Below are positions 6,306 to 8,211 of a stretch of DNA of 8,211 bases, one piece after another (position 1 is the first letter of the stretch; each line of letters begins with the position of its first letter). The stretch comes from DASRHY01 sp046765875. GTDB lineage: Bacteria > Actinomycetota > Actinomycetes > Propionibacteriales > Kribbellaceae. Location of the stretch: positions 1 through 8,211 of the forward strand of contig JBKPSJ010000375.1 in the NCBI GenBank assembly GCA_046765875.1. Direction: 5' to 3'. A model generated the notes under the pieces. The model saw only the letters and a program-made list of their open reading frames with translations. It had not been told where the DNA came from and searched no databases. The translations under genes were made by a program, and so were the position numbers.

Positions 6306-6935
6306 ATGCCGCGGACCCGTGAGCAGATGGCCGCCCGTGCCGCCGCCGAGCTCGAGGACGGCTCGTACGTCAACCTCGGCATCGGCCTGCCGACGATGGT
6401 GCCGAACTACATCCCCGACGGCGTCACAGTCGTCCTGCAGTCCGAGAACGGCATCCTCGGCGTGGGGCCGTACCCGGTCGAGGGCGACGAGGATCCGGAC
6501 CTGATCAACGCCGGCAAGGAGACCGTCACGACGTTGCCGGGGGCAAGCTTCTTCGACTCGTCATTGTCGTTCGGGATGATCCGCGGCGGGGCGATCGACG
6601 CGGCGATCCTCGGGGCGATGCAGGTCTCGGAGAAGGGTGACCTGTCGAACTGGATGATCCCCGGCAAGATGGTCAAGGGGATGGGCGGCGCGATGGACCT
6701 GGTGCACGGCGCCAAGAAGGTGATCGTGCTGATGGAGCACGTCGCCAAGGACGGCTCGCACAAGATCCTGGCCGAGTGCGACCTGCCCTACACCGGTCGC
6801 GGCGTGGTCGACCGGATCATCACCGACCTGGCGGTCATCGACGTCACCCCGGACGGCCTCAAGGTCGTCGAGATGGCCGATGGCGTGACCTTCGAGGAAC
6901 TCCAGGAGAAGACCGGCGCCAAGCTGACCCAGTGA
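6306..6935 (+). CDS. scoB: 3-oxoacid CoA-transferase subunit B
   Basis: This 209-aa beta subunit carries the active site of the CoA-transferase. The catalytic Glu is residue 47 in LQSENGILGVGP, where the enzyme-CoA thioester forms. NLGIGLPTMVPNYIP (23-37) and GGAIDAAILGAMQVSEKGD (about 96-114) are typical of the family. The ATG at 6306 uses GGAGG at 6293-6297, which lies inside the end of scoA. Length and motifs are intact, so together with scoA it should form an active heteromeric enzyme. Its TGA overlaps the GTG start of the kinase gene (GTGA), which makes a three-gene operon. Confidence 0.93.
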   Translation: MPRTREQMAARAAAELEDGSYVNLGIGLPTMVPNYIPDGVTVVLQSENGILGVGPYPVEGDEDPDLINAGKETVTTLPGASFFDSSLSFGMIRGGAIDAAILGAMQVSEKGDLSNWMIPGKMVKGMGGAMDLVHGAKKVIVLMEHVAKDGSHKILAECDLPYTGRGVVDRIITDLAVIDVTPDGLKVVEMADGVTFEELQEKTGAKLTQ

Positions 6936-7870
6936 GCCACCGATACGACGTTTATGTCATAGGCGGAATCGGGATCGACACGATCGTCCGCGTGCCCGAA
7001 CTGCCGCTGCCCGGGCGCGAGACGATCGCAGTCGAGCCGGTGATCTCGTACGTCGGCCACACCGGGCACGGCGTTGCTCTGGGCTGCCATCGGCTCGGCC
7101 TGCGTACCGGGATCGCCGACGTGATCGGTGACGATCCCGAGGGCGCTCGCATCATCGGCCTGTACGACGAGCTGCGGCTGCCCTTGCACCTCACCACCCA
7201 TCCCAGTGGCACCCGACGAGCGATCAACCTGGTTTCGCCGGACGGCCGACGCCAGTCCCTGTACGACGGCCGCCAACCCGCCGGTCTCCGGCTCGATCCG
7301 GAGCTGTGGCTGCCGGGTGTCTCGTCGGCGCGGCACGTCCACCTGTCGATCATGGATTGGGCCCGGCACGCACTCGCCGACGCGGTAGCAGCCGGCGTAC
7401 CGGTCTCGACCGATCTGCACGACTGGGACGGCGAGAACGAGTACCACCGAGACTTCGCCTACGGAGCCGATCTGGTCTTCGTCTCGACCAGCGCGCTGAG
7501 GCCGGCGCCCGCGCATGCCCGGAACCCGACCGAGATCTCGAAGGTTGCACATGTCGCGGACCGCATCTTCACCAACGGCCGCGCCGAGGCGGTGGTCGCA
7601 CTGGCCGGTGCCCGCGGCAGCTATCTGGTGGTCCCCGGCTCGGATCCCGACCGCGTCCCAGCAGTGACCCTGCCGGACCGGCCGGTCGTGGACACCAACG
7701 GTGCCGGCGATGCTTATGTCGCGGGCTTCCTCGCAACTCGTCTCGCGGGCGGCACCTGGTCGGCCGCCGCCGGGGCTGGCGCGGTCGCCGGTGCCTGGGC
7801 CTGCGGCTCGGCGGGCACCCATACCGACCTCATCACCGCCGAAGCCCTCGCCACCCTGACCCAGCACTGA
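6932..7870 (+). CDS. PfkB/ribokinase-family sugar or nucleoside kinase
   Basis: This 312-aa protein starts at GTG 6932, sharing 4 bp with the end of scoB, and so is probably expressed by translational coupling; no separate ribosome site lies at a proper distance. The N-terminus VYVIGGIGIDTIV is the first strand of the ribokinase fold. VVDTNGAGDAYVAGF is PfkB signature 2, with the catalytic base Asp260 in the GAGD anion hole. The length is normal for the family (about 300-330). The first signature region (residues about 43-57, VGHTGHGVALGCHRLG) departs from the usual GGxxxNxA pattern, with His in place of a Gly and of the Asn. The substrate may therefore not be ribose, and I cannot name it. 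ATP-dependent phosphorylation of a sugar, nucleoside or related alcohol is the family-level role. Its link to a CoA-transferase is unexplained. Confidence 0.88.
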   Translation: MSHRYDVYVIGGIGIDTIVRVPELPLPGRETIAVEPVISYVGHTGHGVALGCHRLGLRTGIADVIGDDPEGARIIGLYDELRLPLHLTTHPSGTRRAINLVSPDGRRQSLYDGRQPAGLRLDPELWLPGVSSARHVHLSIMDWARHALADAVAAGVPVSTDLHDWDGENEYHRDFAYGADLVFVSTSALRPAPAHARNPTEISKVAHVADRIFTNGRAEAVVALAGARGSYLVVPGSDPDRVPAVTLPDRPVVDTNGAGDAYVAGFLATRLAGGTWSAAAGAGAVAGAWACGSAGTHTDLITAEALATLTQH

Positions 7871-7941
7871 CGCTCATCCCAATGCCGATGATCGGGCGCC
7901 TCTGATCTCTGAGCGGCCGTCAGCGCGTGCGGTTGCCGCGA

Positions 7942-7960
7942 CTCTGCGCCGCGCGCAGGG
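7942..7960. terminator. Possible terminator hairpin after the kinase gene
   Basis: CTCTGCGC (7942-7949) pairs with GCGCAGGG (7953-7960) around a 3-nt loop, with one T-G wobble. It lies 72 nt after the kinase stop. There is no T tract, but terminators without a U tail are often proposed in actinomycetes. No better candidate is seen in this tail. Confidence 0.28.
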
Positions 7961-7981
7961 GTTCACACCACGTCGTGCGGG

Positions 7982-8095
7982 GCCGCGAACCCCGTCCAGG
8001 GGCGCCAACCCCGACCAGCGGCGCCAACCCTCACCAGAGGCGCCAACCCCGACCAGCGGCGCCAACCCCGACCAGCGGCGCCAACCCCGACCAGG
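7982..8095. repeat. Tandem repeat, 19-bp unit, five copies plus one degenerate copy
   Basis: The unit GGCGCCAACCCCGACCAGC begins at 8001, 8020, 8039, 8058 and 8077, an exact 19-bp period. The copies at 8001, 8039 and 8058 are identical. The copy at 8077 differs in its last base and the copy at 8020 differs at three positions. A sixth, degenerate copy (15 of 19 bases) fills 7982-8000. Each good unit opens with the palindrome GGCGCC. The period is not a multiple of three and no plausible gene crosses it, so this is a non-coding minisatellite. A protein-binding array is also possible. Confidence 0.9.
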
Positions 8096-8211
8096 TGGTG
8101 CACACCCGGACGCCGACGCGCGTGACCAGACGCGTCCAATGATCGACAAAAGGGTCAGCGGGTGAGCGGGGGGTGGAGCGTACGGGCTGTGCCGCGGCGG
8201 AAGAGCTGGGC

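Larger units (their letters stand above)
7871..8211. other. Intergenic tail after the kinase operon
   Basis: This contains the weak hairpin at 7942-7960, the 19-bp repeat array and, from 8096 on, unassigned sequence. At the right edge both strands could belong to a gene. On the plus strand a GTG at 8162 opens VSGGWSVRAVPRRKSW without a good ribosome site. On the minus strand a frame entering from 8211 ends at a TGA at 8155-8157 (18 residues, ending HPPLTR). Both have similar third-position G/C content, so I do not call either as a gene. Confidence 0.45.

Noticed and set aside
6788..7867. Long minus-strand frame antisense to the kinase
   Set aside because: No family features; it is the codon-bias shadow of the PfkB kinase.
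7982..8095. CRISPR array
   Set aside because: The units are contiguous with no spacers, and no cas gene is present.
7874..8149. 91-codon minus-strand frame across the tandem repeat
   Set aside because: Its sequence is only the translated 19-bp repeat (GWRRWSGLAP blocks); the period is not a multiple of three and there is no ribosome site.

Overview
The window is very GC-rich. It uses GTG and TTG as well as ATG starts, has strong third-position G/C bias and purine-rich ribosome binding sites, and encodes typical actinobacterial families. The source is therefore very likely an actinomycete. A Kribbella/Nocardioidaceae-like organism is a guess I cannot test here.

Layout. (1) 1-990, minus: the N-terminal 330 residues of a cytosolic subtilisin-family (S8) protease that runs off the left edge. 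(2) 1078-3657, plus: an 859-aa TPR-CHAT protein with an intact caspase-like His/Cys pair, transcribed divergently from the protease across an 87-bp gap that holds a near-perfect 17-bp palindrome. (3) 3665-4123, minus: a 152-aa protein with a beta-sandwich (carboxypeptidase-regulatory-like) C-terminus, convergent with the CHAT gene. (4) 4101-4727, minus: an ECF-like sigma factor whose end overlaps the 152-aa gene. (5) 4728-5513: a gene-poor stretch with a very strong hairpin, a small frame interrupted by two TGA codons, and what looks like a frameshifted membrane-protein remnant. (6) 5514-7870, plus: a tightly coupled operon for both subunits of a 3-oxoacid CoA-transferase followed by a PfkB-family sugar/nucleoside kinase. 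(7) 7871-8211: a non-coding tail with a 19-bp tandem repeat of five copies plus a degenerate sixth.

How the genes may work together. The first four genes look like one functional neighbourhood: two different proteases (S8 and CHAT), a sigma factor, and a small protein made together with that sigma factor. The parts resemble the TPR-CHAT protease, its cleaved partner and the RpoE-type sigma factor of type III-E CRISPR (Csx29, Csx30, RpoE), but there is no CRISPR component here. The hypothesis is a protease-to-sigma signalling or stress/defence module in which proteolysis of the 152-aa protein controls the sigma factor. The CoA-transferase/kinase operon appears to be a separate metabolic unit.
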